Made by a program: the position numbers and the translations under genes
Origin: Myxococcales bacterium
GTDB taxonomy: Bacteria > Myxococcota_A > Polyangia > Palsa-1104 > JAEUJZ01
DNA length: 64,000 nt
Direction: 5' to 3'
NCBI GenBank assembly: GCA_016794365.1
Contig: JAEUKB010000085.1
Coordinates: forward strand, 83,658-147,657
In this document: one piece after another, positions 44,214 through 53,319 of the stretch
Layout of the letters: every line of letters starts with the position of its first letter
Numbering within the stretch: position 1 is the first letter of the stretch
The notes under the pieces: model-generated
What the model was told of the DNA's origin: nothing
Databases searched by the model: none
Seen by the model: only the letters and a program-made list of their open reading frames with translations

Positions 44214-44942
44214 CTACTGCTCCAGCTGCGACAGGCGGTTCTGGATGTCGTCGCGCAGCGAGCTTTTCGGGTCCCCTTTGGCCAGCATCTCTTTGTAGAT
44301 CTCGACGGCCTTGGCCTTGTTGCCCTGCTTGGCGTAGACCCGCGCCAGGTTCCACTGCGAGCGCTCTTTGAACAGATCGCCCGCCGCCTGCGCCGTGTAC
44401 GCCGCCTGCGCCGCCGCAAAGTCGCTCCGCGCCTCGGCACACAGGCCAATGCCCTCTTGGGCCAACAGCACCAGCGCCTGCTCTCGCGGCTTGGCATCGA
44501 CGAAGCGACGGTACAGCGACTCTGCTTCGGGATAGCGACCCTGATCGTAGGCCAGCGACGCCTTCATCAGCGTGGCCCGCAGCGCCGCCGGGGTGCTCGC
44601 GTAGTCCTTGTCCAGGTCGGCCAGCACCTTGAGCGCGCTGTCCTGGCGCTCTTTGTTCGTCTTAAAGCGTGGAACCTCGTCGCTCTGCTCCACGTCCTTG
44701 TCCTGCTCGGTGATGAGCGGCGCATCCGCAATCCGCAGCGCCCGCCCCAGCGCTTCCGTCGAGCGCTCCTTGCGTCCATCCAGGTACTGGCTGATCCCCC
44801 ATCCCGCGACGATCAGCACCACCAGTCCGACCAGCAGCACCAGCCCCCGAGAAAAATAGACGGTGATGCTTTCCCACTTCCGCTGCCAAAAGCCAACGAA
44901 CCCATCCGGGGTCCCCGAGGCTGTATGGTGTTGTTTGGACAC
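44214..44942 (-). CDS. YfgM-like membrane-anchored TPR protein
   Basis: 242 residues from a GTG at 44942, chosen because AAGGAG stands 6 bases upstream; a frame to 44978 lacks this. One N-terminal membrane helix (GLVLLVGLVVLIVAGWGISQ) and then TPR helices (ALVLLAQEGIGLCAEARSDF, SQWNLARVYAKQGNKAKAVE). In E. coli YfgM works with periplasmic chaperones and SecYEG. It is directly followed by bamB, so the two are likely co-translated. Confidence 0.8.
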   Translation of the reverse strand: MSKQHHTASGTPDGFVGFWQRKWESITVYFSRGLVLLVGLVVLIVAGWGISQYLDGRKERSTEALGRALRIADAPLITEQDKDVEQSDEVPRFKTNKERQDSALKVLADLDKDYASTPAALRATLMKASLAYDQGRYPEAESLYRRFVDAKPREQALVLLAQEGIGLCAEARSDFAAAQAAYTAQAAGDLFKERSQWNLARVYAKQGNKAKAVEIYKEMLAKGDPKSSLRDDIQNRLSQLEQ

Positions 44943-45015
44943 GCAAAGCTCCTTCCAAAGAGGTAGGGACGCTAACAAACCCAGCCCAAGTCCGTCAAGA
45001 AACCCATCTCGCCGC

Positions 45016-45513
45016 CTACATCCGGCTGGCAGGCGGTCGCTCGCGACGTAGGCCGTGATCTAACGTCCAGATACGGACCAGGCGGCGAGGGTTCTGTGCG
45101 CACTGCCGCTCGTACTCATCCAAGATGGACACATCCCCAAGCCCAAGCCCCTTGCGCCGCTGCGCATTCAGACTTGCCTTCTCTGGGAAGACAGCCAGCC
45201 ATTTCCGGAGCGTCGGCTCATCAGGAAACTTCGCGACAGCGAACGGCGATGGTCGGTCACGTAACCCACCTTCCACCAGGGCAACGAACAACTTCGCAGT
45301 GTGCAGGCGCTGACGTTCATCGCCGTTCTGGGCAATGTGGTTGCCGGTCTCCAGGAGCGTCGCCATCGGGAGTAACAGCGCTGCCTGTTCCGCCACGTAT
45401 TGCTTGAGCGTCTCGGCGCAGAGCGCTGCTTCACTGTCTCGATTGGGCACCTTCAGCAGCGCGCACAGCACCGAGGTATCGACCAAGATCACCGGAGGCA
45501 GGGACAGGCTCAT
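45016..45513 (-). CDS. PIN-domain nuclease-like protein
   Basis: 165 residues. The acidic residues expected in a PIN nuclease are present: Asp12 (VDTSVLCALL), Glu55 (LLETGNH), Asp127 (GLGLGDVSILDEY) and Asp152 (WTLDHGL). PIN proteins are metal-dependent RNases, many of them toxins of VapBC pairs. There is no small VapB-like partner; instead the gene overlaps the AAA ATPase stop by four bases (ATGA), so the two are expressed together. A role in a toxin or anti-phage pair is likely but inferred. Confidence 0.78.
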   Translation of the reverse strand: MSLSLPPVILVDTSVLCALLKVPNRDSEAALCAETLKQYVAEQAALLLPMATLLETGNHIAQNGDERQRLHTAKLFVALVEGGLRDRPSPFAVAKFPDEPTLRKWLAVFPEKASLNAQRRKGLGLGDVSILDEYERQCAQNPRRLVRIWTLDHGLRRERPPASRM

Positions 45514-46934
45514 GGCTCGCTCTTCTTCTTGGCTCCCGCTCCGCTGTCCGCGCCATCCGCTGGGGAAACCGACGCATCACGCGCCGCGACCTCGGCCAAA
45601 AACTGCTCCACAAAAGAACTCGCCTGGGCCTGGTGACTCGCTGGAGTCTCCGCCATCCACTTGGTGGCCAGCTCAAGCTGTCCAGAGGTCATCAGCTCCC
45701 CAATGGAGTGCTGGCCAATCAGCGCTGGATAGTCAGGCAGCTCATCCAGCCGAATCAGCCGACTGTCCCCTTCTTTGGCATCGCGGTAGCACAGCACGAT
45801 ATCGGGCACTGCCGACAGGGGCACCGCATCCACCAGCGCTGGATTGTGCGTTGTGATCAGCACGCGATGACCGCGCGCGCGCGCCAGCTGGTCGATGTGG
45901 GTCAGCAGGTGCTTGGCCCGGCTGGGATGCAAGCCGTTGTCGATCTCCTCAACCACCAGCAGTGTCCCTTCCGGAACGGACAGCAGCGCAGCAATGATCG
46001 CCAGTGCCCGCAGCGTCCCATCTGACAGCTGGGTGGCGTCATAGAGCTGCGACCTTCCCCCGAAGGATTCCTCCAACACCACCAGGACATCGCCCCGCGC
46101 GCCCTTCACAAAGGCAATGTCTCGAATGTCTTGCTCGGGCAGCGAGCGCACAAACTCCAGCACCTGCTGCTTTCTGTCGGGACTACTGCACAGATTCGCC
46201 AAGACCGCCGAGACATTGCGACCGTCTTCGCGCAGGCGATCATCCGACGGAAAGCTGCCGCCCCGCATGGCAGAAGGCACGGGGTCCAGAAACTGAATGT
46301 TGGAAAGCAAGTCCCGCAGGCCGCGAGCAGCAGCCGGGATGTCCTGCTGCGATTCCCAATGACGGGCCGAAAACACCTGCGGCCCCTGTAGCTGCACAAA
46401 CAGCGCCTGGTCATTGGACAGGGTCAGCCTCGGCTTCTTCCCCCCCCTGGAGAAGTTGTTGTATTCGACGGTGATGCCGACTGAGCGCTCGGCTGGCTGG
46501 CTCACCCGATACAGCCACCGATCGCCCTCCTCTAGCCTTTCCTGGTGTACACGCAGCCCCGTCCCCCCTCCAGGTTCTGTCGCGAAGCCAATCGTGCTCG
46601 AAAAAACCAGGGACGCCCCCTTGCCATCCTTGCGGCGCAGCTCGCACCCCAGGGTCAAAAAGCTTGCGTCCGCACGAAACAGCGCCTGGGGTCGAGCCCC
46701 GCGAATCGCAATGTCCGTGTCATGCGTGACCCGCCATACCTCGTCGATGCGACGACCCTGCGAAAGCAGGCTCAGAAAGCGGATGCCTTCGAGCAGGTTG
46801 CTCTTCCCCGAAGCATTGGCACCGATCAGCAGCGTGAGCGGACGCAGCGGCAGGGTCGCACTGCGGTAACTCTTGAAGTCCTCAAAGAAACAAGCGGCCA
46901 GCTCGTAGGGCGGCGAGGAACCGAGTATCGGCAT
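45510..46934 (-). CDS. AAA/ABC-type ATPase of the RecF/OLD-like class
   Basis: 474 residues. Walker A LIGANASGKSN, ABC-signature-like QLSDGTLRALAI, Walker B LLVVEEIDNGLHP and the H-loop LITTHNP. The N-terminal ELAACFFEDFKSYRSATLPL is typical of AAA_21-type proteins. The last ~30 residues are Ala/Asp/Ser-rich. No TOPRIM domain is fused, but the PIN gene follows with a 4-bp overlap. Related ATPases act with nucleases in anti-phage systems, so the pair is a defence candidate. It is minus strand and is preceded by a 37-bp direct repeat. Confidence 0.82.
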   Translation of the reverse strand: MPILGSSPPYELAACFFEDFKSYRSATLPLRPLTLLIGANASGKSNLLEGIRFLSLLSQGRRIDEVWRVTHDTDIAIRGARPQALFRADASFLTLGCELRRKDGKGASLVFSSTIGFATEPGGGTGLRVHQERLEEGDRWLYRVSQPAERSVGITVEYNNFSRGGKKPRLTLSNDQALFVQLQGPQVFSARHWESQQDIPAAARGLRDLLSNIQFLDPVPSAMRGGSFPSDDRLREDGRNVSAVLANLCSSPDRKQQVLEFVRSLPEQDIRDIAFVKGARGDVLVVLEESFGGRSQLYDATQLSDGTLRALAIIAALLSVPEGTLLVVEEIDNGLHPSRAKHLLTHIDQLARARGHRVLITTHNPALVDAVPLSAVPDIVLCYRDAKEGDSRLIRLDELPDYPALIGQHSIGELMTSGQLELATKWMAETPASHQAQASSFVEQFLAEVAARDASVSPADGADSGAGAKKKSEP

Positions 46935-46983
46935 GTCCCGCCATATAACCCGGCGTCGGGCACCAGGTCCAGCCCTCGGTGGT

Positions 46984-47062
46984 CACTTGACTGTCTCTGA
47001 CTTTGCTTCGCCAGCGACTTTTCGACACTTGACTGTCTCTGACTTTGCTTCGCCAGCGACTT
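46984..47062. repeat. Two 37-bp direct repeats upstream of the AAA ATPase gene
   Basis: Copies at 46984-47020 and 47026-47062, both beginning CACTTGACTGTCTCTGAC and ending CGCCAGCGACTT. The period is 42 bp. A degenerate partial third copy (CACTTCACTGTCTGTG) starts near 47069. They lie between the H1-like gene and the ATPase gene start. Confidence 0.9.
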
Positions 47063-47098
47063 GGGGGTCACTTCACTGTCTGTGCGGGGCTGCGGAGG

Positions 47099-48079
47099 CT
47101 ACGCGGGCGTCGGTGCGGGCGCTGCGGGCTTCTTCGTGCGGGGGAGCTGCCGAGACTGGAGCGGCGGCACCCGATCATCCAGCTCATCGCCCCACAGATA
47201 GAACCCGGCCCGTCGCACGTCGCGATAGCGCTGCCACAGAAGCGTCGCCAGCCGATCGCGCGCCGCCACCTCTTGGGCGTCGGGACGCTCCGTGCCCTTC
47301 TTGCGTCCGCCCCCCGGCGTCAGCCGCCCGAGCAGCAGCGTGCCCAGCTCACTGGCCCGCTCGATGTGCTCGGTACGTACCAGGCGCTGCTCCTTCATCG
47401 CCAGCGGCGTCTTGCCAAACAGGGCGGCCAGCTCGATGCAGTCGCTCGCCTGGTCGATCGGACCGCGCCCCGCCCGGATCTTGTCCACCGCCGCTGCCGC
47501 AAAGATCCCGGCGGAGGCCAGCGTCTCGGCCATCCCAAGCAACAGCGCCCGGAGCTGGCTGGCTTCGGTGAGCAGGGTTCGCGTCTCTCCGAGTGAGCGC
47601 ACCTTGCCTTCCACCGACAGGTCGGCAAACACCACTGCCTGGGCCAGCTCTGCCACGTCGAACAGCGCCGAGTGGTCAAGCAGCGGCAGCGCCTTCTTCA
47701 GCGCGTCTTTGTGCGGCGAAAGCGCCGCCAGCGCGAGCTGCGCGTTGTGATGCGCCAGCACCGGGTCGAGCCGATAGCTGAGCACCTCGGACGCCGGGAT
47801 CTTCTGCGCGAGCGGCAGGTAGCGCTGATACGCCGCCTCAGAGCCAACCGCCGCCGCCTTCGGACCCACCGGCCCCTCCTTGGGAACAATCGCCGCAGGC
47901 GTCTTCGCTGGCACGGGCTTCTTCGCCACCACGGGCTTCTTCGCTGGCGCGGGCTTCTTCGCCGCAGCAGGCGTCTTCGCTGGCGCGGGCTTCTTCGCAG
48001 CAGCAGGGGTCTTCGCAGCAGCAGTCTTCTTCGCAGCAGGCTTGGCACTCACACGGGAACGAGCGGACGTGGGCATCAC
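47099..48079 (-). CDS. Histone H1-like Lys/Ala/Pro-tailed protein
   Basis: 326 residues. The first ~65 residues repeat AKKPAPAKTPA-type units (Lys, Ala and Pro) like the C-terminal tail of histone H1 and bacterial H1-like proteins, so DNA or RNA contact is likely. The remaining ~260 residues are a mostly helical domain with no recognised family. The encoding DNA at 47880-48060 is itself repetitive. It lies between the AAA-PIN pair and DarTG; whether it belongs to that island is unknown. No signal peptide. Confidence 0.6.
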   Translation of the reverse strand: MMPTSARSRVSAKPAAKKTAAAKTPAAAKKPAPAKTPAAAKKPAPAKKPVVAKKPVPAKTPAAIVPKEGPVGPKAAAVGSEAAYQRYLPLAQKIPASEVLSYRLDPVLAHHNAQLALAALSPHKDALKKALPLLDHSALFDVAELAQAVVFADLSVEGKVRSLGETRTLLTEASQLRALLLGMAETLASAGIFAAAAVDKIRAGRGPIDQASDCIELAALFGKTPLAMKEQRLVRTEHIERASELGTLLLGRLTPGGGRKKGTERPDAQEVAARDRLATLLWQRYRDVRRAGFYLWGDELDDRVPPLQSRQLPRTKKPAAPAPTPA

Positions 48080-48236
48080 AGCACCTCAAAAAAGATGGCG
48101 CGACGCTAGCACGCACGATCCGACCTCACAAGGTCGGGCCAATCAAAGCCCCACACCACACGACGGCCGCGCGGGGGGGTGGGCAGTGCGCGGTGGCTGG
48201 CGGGTGGGGATCGCTCGTGCCACACTCCGCTCACGC

Positions 48237-48860
48237 ATGGATCCGCGCGTCACAGAGTTTCACTGCATCATGCCGCTTCGCAACATCCCGTCTGTGCTGG
48301 AGCACGGGATCCTGTCTTATGAGCAAGCCGCGAAGCTTTCGCATGCATCGGTGGCGATGGAAGAAGTGCAGGAGCGACGCGATCAGAAGCGAGTCCCCAA
48401 TGGCCTGCGACTGCATCAGTACGCCAACCTGTACTTCCATGCGCGCAACCCCATGCTGTTTAAGCGGAAGGATCAAGCCCACGAGCTGTGTGTGCTGTGT
48501 GTCTCGACCCAGGTGGCCACACTGGCGGGAGTGGTGTTTGCGGACTGCAATGCATCGAGCGACTACGTACGGTTTCTGGCACCTTCGCAGTGGTCGCTCC
48601 TGCCACTTGCAGACATCTACGCGATGGACTGGCGGCACCCCGATGATCCGGTCGCCTTCTATCGGCATCGGTCGCGAAAGTGTGCCGAGGTCTTGGTCCC
48701 GCATCGCGTAGCGCGCCAATTCCTGATAGGAGCAAAGGTCAAAGATGCAGCGACACAAGCAGCGCTTACTGCGATGAAGGTTCCGTTCCCCGTTCACATC
48801 GATCCGGTGCTCTTCTTTGGGTCGCCGTCAGGGGCTCGGCTACAAGGTGATGCATGTTGA
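48237..48860 (+). CDS. darT: DarT-type DNA ADP-ribosyltransferase toxin
   Basis: 207 residues from ATG 48237. Matches DarT (DUF4433): an opening FHCIMPLRNIPSVLEHGILS, RLHQYANLYFHARNPMLF, and the catalytic Glu151 in CAEVLVPHRVA. DarT attaches ADP-ribose from NAD+ to thymidines in single-stranded DNA, blocking replication and phage growth. It overlaps darG by 7 bp on the same strand. The upstream gap (48080-48236) is G-rich; no promoter was recognised. Confidence 0.9.
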   Translation: MDPRVTEFHCIMPLRNIPSVLEHGILSYEQAAKLSHASVAMEEVQERRDQKRVPNGLRLHQYANLYFHARNPMLFKRKDQAHELCVLCVSTQVATLAGVVFADCNASSDYVRFLAPSQWSLLPLADIYAMDWRHPDDPVAFYRHRSRKCAEVLVPHRVARQFLIGAKVKDAATQAALTAMKVPFPVHIDPVLFFGSPSGARLQGDAC

Positions 48861-49966
48861 AAGCACTCATCGGGGACCTGTTTCTCAGCGACAGCCAGAC
48901 CCTGGTCAACACCGTGAACTGCGTTGGCGTCATGGGCAAAGGCGTCGCCCTGGAGTTCAAGAAGCGCTTTCCCGCCCTGTTCGAAGACTACGCCGCGCGC
49001 TGCGCCCGCCAGCAGGTGCGGCTGGGAGAGCCTTATCTCTACGTTGGTGACGGCGGAAAGCGGGTGGTGAACTTCCCGACCAAAGGTCACTGGCGCTCGC
49101 CTTCTCGGCTCGCTGACATCGAGCAAGGGCTGGACTTCTTTGTGCAGCACTATGCCGACTGGGGCATCGAGAGCATCGCGTTTCCACCGCTCGGCTGCGG
49201 CAATGGCGGACTGACCTGGGCAGAGGTGGGCCCGCTCATGTATCGGAAGCTCGCCCAGCTCCCCATCGACATCAAGGTCTACGCGCCGTTTGGAACGAGC
49301 AAGCCAGCGCTACAAGAAGCGTTTCTCGCCGGGCCGTCGCAGCTGACGTTGGATGGCAAAGGACGCAAGCCCGACAAGCTCAATGCGGCGTGGGTGGTCC
49401 TGCTGGAAGTCCTCTCCGAGCTGGGACAGCAGCCTTATGCAAGTCCCGTCGGGCGAACCATCTTTCAGAAGATCTGTTACGTGGTGACGGAAATGGGGGT
49501 GCCCACCGGCTTTCAGTTTGGCAAGGGCAGCTACGGACCGTTCGCCGATGAGGTCAAGCAGGCGCTTCACGAGTTTGCCAATCGCAACTGGATCCAGGAA
49601 GAGCCGCTCGGTCAGATGCTTGCGCTGCGCGTGGGGCCCCAATACCAGCGGGACCGCGCCCAGTTCGCGGACATTATTGCGCTGCATCAAAAGAAGATCC
49701 AAAAGACCGTGGACCTCTTCAGCCGGATCAAGAGCACGGCGCAAGCGGAAGAGGTTCTGACGGTGCTGTTCGCCAGTCGTCAGCTCAAAAAAGAGCGGGC
49801 GCACGGTGATGTGGCGGAGCAAGACCTCTATCGCTACATCCTCGATTGGAAGAAGTCCTGGGCGAGCGAGGAAAAGCAGCGTGCGGTGGCCAGCGCCATT
49901 CGGCATCTGGTGCTCCTTGGCTGGATGAAGCTCCAAGTGAGTCAGACGCTCCCAGAGCCGATCTAG
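48854..49966 (+). CDS. darG: DarG-type macrodomain antitoxin
   Basis: 370 residues. An N-terminal macrodomain (about 1-150): IGDLFLSDSQTLVNTVNCVG, GKGVALEFKKRFP and FPPLGCGNGGLTW. DarG removes the ADP-ribose added by DarT. The C-terminal ~200 residues (from LNAAWVVLLEVLSELGQQPY) are the DarG-specific domain that binds and blocks DarT. It overlaps the toxin gene by 7 bp, as is normal for TA operons. The convergent queE gene starts its 3' end 33 bp downstream. Confidence 0.92.
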   Translation: MLKALIGDLFLSDSQTLVNTVNCVGVMGKGVALEFKKRFPALFEDYAARCARQQVRLGEPYLYVGDGGKRVVNFPTKGHWRSPSRLADIEQGLDFFVQHYADWGIESIAFPPLGCGNGGLTWAEVGPLMYRKLAQLPIDIKVYAPFGTSKPALQEAFLAGPSQLTLDGKGRKPDKLNAAWVVLLEVLSELGQQPYASPVGRTIFQKICYVVTEMGVPTGFQFGKGSYGPFADEVKQALHEFANRNWIQEEPLGQMLALRVGPQYQRDRAQFADIIALHQKKIQKTVDLFSRIKSTAQAEEVLTVLFASRQLKKERAHGDVAEQDLYRYILDWKKSWASEEKQRAVASAIRHLVLLGWMKLQVSQTLPEPI

Positions 49967-49999
49967 CCGATCCACGCCACGACCTGTGACGGGCGGGGG

Positions 50000-50659
50000 T
50001 TAGGGGATGCCGAGGAGTTTGTGGGTTTGGAGGGAGAGGCGCCAGCGGGGGTGGGTCTGGCAGTAGGCGATGGCCGAGGTGGTGTGCTCGCTGCGCAGGG
50101 GGCCGTCCATGGGCTGAAGGAAGAAGGCGGAAAAGGGCAGGTCGGCGAAGCGCTCGGGCTCGGCACCGGGCTGGGGAAAGACCAGCTTCAGCTCGTCGCC
50201 TGCGGACAGGACCAAGGTGCTGCCTGCCTTGGGCGACACGCACACCCAGTCGATGCGGTCAGCGGGGGGGCCGATCGGTAGGGGCTGGGTGCCGTTCGTC
50301 TCGATGGCGAGGTAGAAGCCGCGCGCGTGCAGGCTGCGACACAGGGCAGCATCGACTTGCAGCAGGGGCTCGCCGCCTGTGAGGACGACGAAGCGGCGCT
50401 CGGGGTGGCTGCGGGCGTGGGTGTCCCAGCAGGCCAAGACGGCATCGGCGAGCGCGTCGGCAGAAGAGAACTTGCCACCGCCGGGTCCGTCTGTGCCGAT
50501 GAAGTCGGTGTCGCAGAAGCGACAGGTGGCGGAAAGACGGTCGGACTCGCGACCGCTCCACAGGTTGCAGCCCGCAAAGCGACAGAACACGGCAGCGCGT
50601 CCCGTGTGTGAGCCCTCGCCTTGCAGGGTATAAAACAGCTCTTTGACCGTGTAGCCCAT
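50000..50659 (-). CDS. queE: 7-carboxy-7-deazaguanine synthase QueE
   Basis: 219 residues. Radical SAM enzyme of queuosine/7-deazaguanine synthesis. Start MGYTVKELFYTLQGEGSHTG is characteristic. The cluster ligands are C31-X14-C46-X2-C49, the spacing typical of one QueE subtype. LTGGEPLLQ and AIETNGTQP are further conserved parts. It converts 6-carboxytetrahydropterin to CDG. No queC, queD or folE is near. Queuosine-related products can also modify DNA in some phage-defence systems (established for other organisms), but no such genes are seen here. Confidence 0.93.
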   Translation of the reverse strand: MGYTVKELFYTLQGEGSHTGRAAVFCRFAGCNLWSGRESDRLSATCRFCDTDFIGTDGPGGGKFSSADALADAVLACWDTHARSHPERRFVVLTGGEPLLQVDAALCRSLHARGFYLAIETNGTQPLPIGPPADRIDWVCVSPKAGSTLVLSAGDELKLVFPQPGAEPERFADLPFSAFFLQPMDGPLRSEHTTSAIAYCQTHPRWRLSLQTHKLLGIP

Positions 50660-50717
50660 GCCGATGCCTAGCCTCTGACCAGCCGATGGCCAGCGCGCGG
50701 GACTTTACAGGCTCTGG

Positions 50718-50761
50718 GCTGGGGGCGCTACTCGGTCTTGCTGAACGCTGCGCTGGGGGCG

Positions 50762-50775
<14 letters not shown>
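50718..50775. repeat. 24-bp direct repeat across the kinase stop
   Basis: GCTGGGGGCGCTACTCGGTCTTGC at 50718-50741 and again at 50752-50775, period 34 bp. The second copy contains the kinase stop and last codons; the first is a downstream duplicate. Confidence 0.9.
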
Positions 50776-52015
<1,240 letters not shown>

Positions 52016-52273
52016 ATCGCCCAATGTTTGTCCGATAGACGTTATCAGCGCGTCGAGATCCTGTCTATGCAGCGGGCCCGACTCTCACCAAGTGGGAGGT
52101 GTGGCCCCGTGTAGAACCAGATCAGATCTTGGCAAGCAGCGTCTCGACAGACCGTAGCTATGCACTTTACCATGTGGTCTTGGGCTTTTGTGCAGGGACT
52201 ACAGAGCGACTGCGGCAAAGACCCGACTTGCTATCAACTGGGCAACCAACTGGTGAATGAACGGGCGATCGCG

Positions 52274-53305
52274 ATGGGTCATGGACACCTTGGAACCGGG
52301 ACCGGAACGAAGCCTCGCGCAGAGCGAGCAGTGGCCGTTGTGGTCGAGCGCAATCGCAGCACCGGCAAGCGGCTGGCGCGGCTCCTCGTGAGTGCGGGCT
52401 ACACGGTCAAGACCTACGAAGACGAGACGACCGCGATTGCACCGATCCTCCACAGCGATCCGCAGGTCGGGCTGTGGCTGGTGGTCGGGGAAGCGGCAGC
52501 GGCTGGCGCGATTGCGGAAGGTCTGAAGACTCCGCCAGCGGGCAAGCGCTGTATTGGTGTGATCTACGGCGCGGGCGATGAAGTCGATGCTGCTGCGATG
52601 TTTGAGCAGACCGGCATCGTGGCGGTGCTCGGGGTCAGGCCCGGATCGGGACGGCCCGACCTGGAATCCGAGCTGCTGAGCATCGCGGCGTTTCTACGCG
52701 GTCAGCCGCTTCTGCCGGTCCAGGGGTTTTTGCTGTGGGGCGCGCAGGCTTTTTCGGCGAGCATCACCAACATCGGGGGACGCGACGCGGCGGAGTCTCG
52801 GCTGGTCAAGCTGTGCGCCGAGCACCTGAACATCTCGCGCCGGGTGGCCGATAGCCTGGCGGAAGTGGTCCACGAGCTGCTCACCAACGCGATGTACGAT
52901 GCGCCGGTCGATGCCCAGGGCCGAACCCGCTACGCCCACGATCGCACCGCCGCGATCGAGCTACCCGCCGAAGACAAGGTGATCTTCCGCTACGGCACCG
53001 ATGGCATGCGCCTGGCGGTGGAAGTGGTGGATCGGTTCGGGCGGCTCAAGCGATCGGATCTGGTGCGTTCGCTGCGACGAGCGGCGAGTGGCCAGGTCAA
53101 TCGTGGTCAAGGTGGCGCAGGCATCGGACTGTCGCTGGTCTGTCGAACCTGCCCGCTGGTGCAAGTGGATGTGGAGCCGGGCTGCCGCACCAGGCTAACC
53201 GCTGTCATCGATCTAGAGCCAGGACGAGCGACGGAAGGTGCCAAGCCTGGCCGCAGTATCATTTTCCCAGACTTGACCGCCCATGCGGTTAGGCTGGATT
53301 CTTAA
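52274..53305 (+). CDS. Pseudo-receiver plus HATPase regulator (anti-sigma-like)
   Basis: 343 residues from ATG 52274; a start at 52160 is also possible. The N-terminal ~120 residues have a receiver-like pattern (AVVVERNRSTGKRLARLLVS, LWLVVGE) but lack the phospho-acceptor Asp. The C-terminal half is an HATPase: N box VVHELLTNAMYDA, DRFGRL and GGAGIGLSLV, similar to RsbW/SpoIIAB-type kinases that bind ATP and an STAS partner. No HisKA dimerisation motif is seen. It precedes the STAS gene by 15 bp, so the two should form a partner-switch. Confidence 0.8.
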   Translation: MGHGHLGTGTGTKPRAERAVAVVVERNRSTGKRLARLLVSAGYTVKTYEDETTAIAPILHSDPQVGLWLVVGEAAAAGAIAEGLKTPPAGKRCIGVIYGAGDEVDAAAMFEQTGIVAVLGVRPGSGRPDLESELLSIAAFLRGQPLLPVQGFLLWGAQAFSASITNIGGRDAAESRLVKLCAEHLNISRRVADSLAEVVHELLTNAMYDAPVDAQGRTRYAHDRTAAIELPAEDKVIFRYGTDGMRLAVEVVDRFGRLKRSDLVRSLRRAASGQVNRGQGGAGIGLSLVCRTCPLVQVDVEPGCRTRLTAVIDLEPGRATEGAKPGRSIIFPDLTAHAVRLDS

Positions 53306-53319
53306 GGTAGGCTGCCGTC

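Noticed and set aside
50000..50659. QueE as part of a DNA-modifying 7-deazaguanine defence locus
   Set aside because: No dpd-type genes or other que genes are nearby; a housekeeping tRNA role is simpler.
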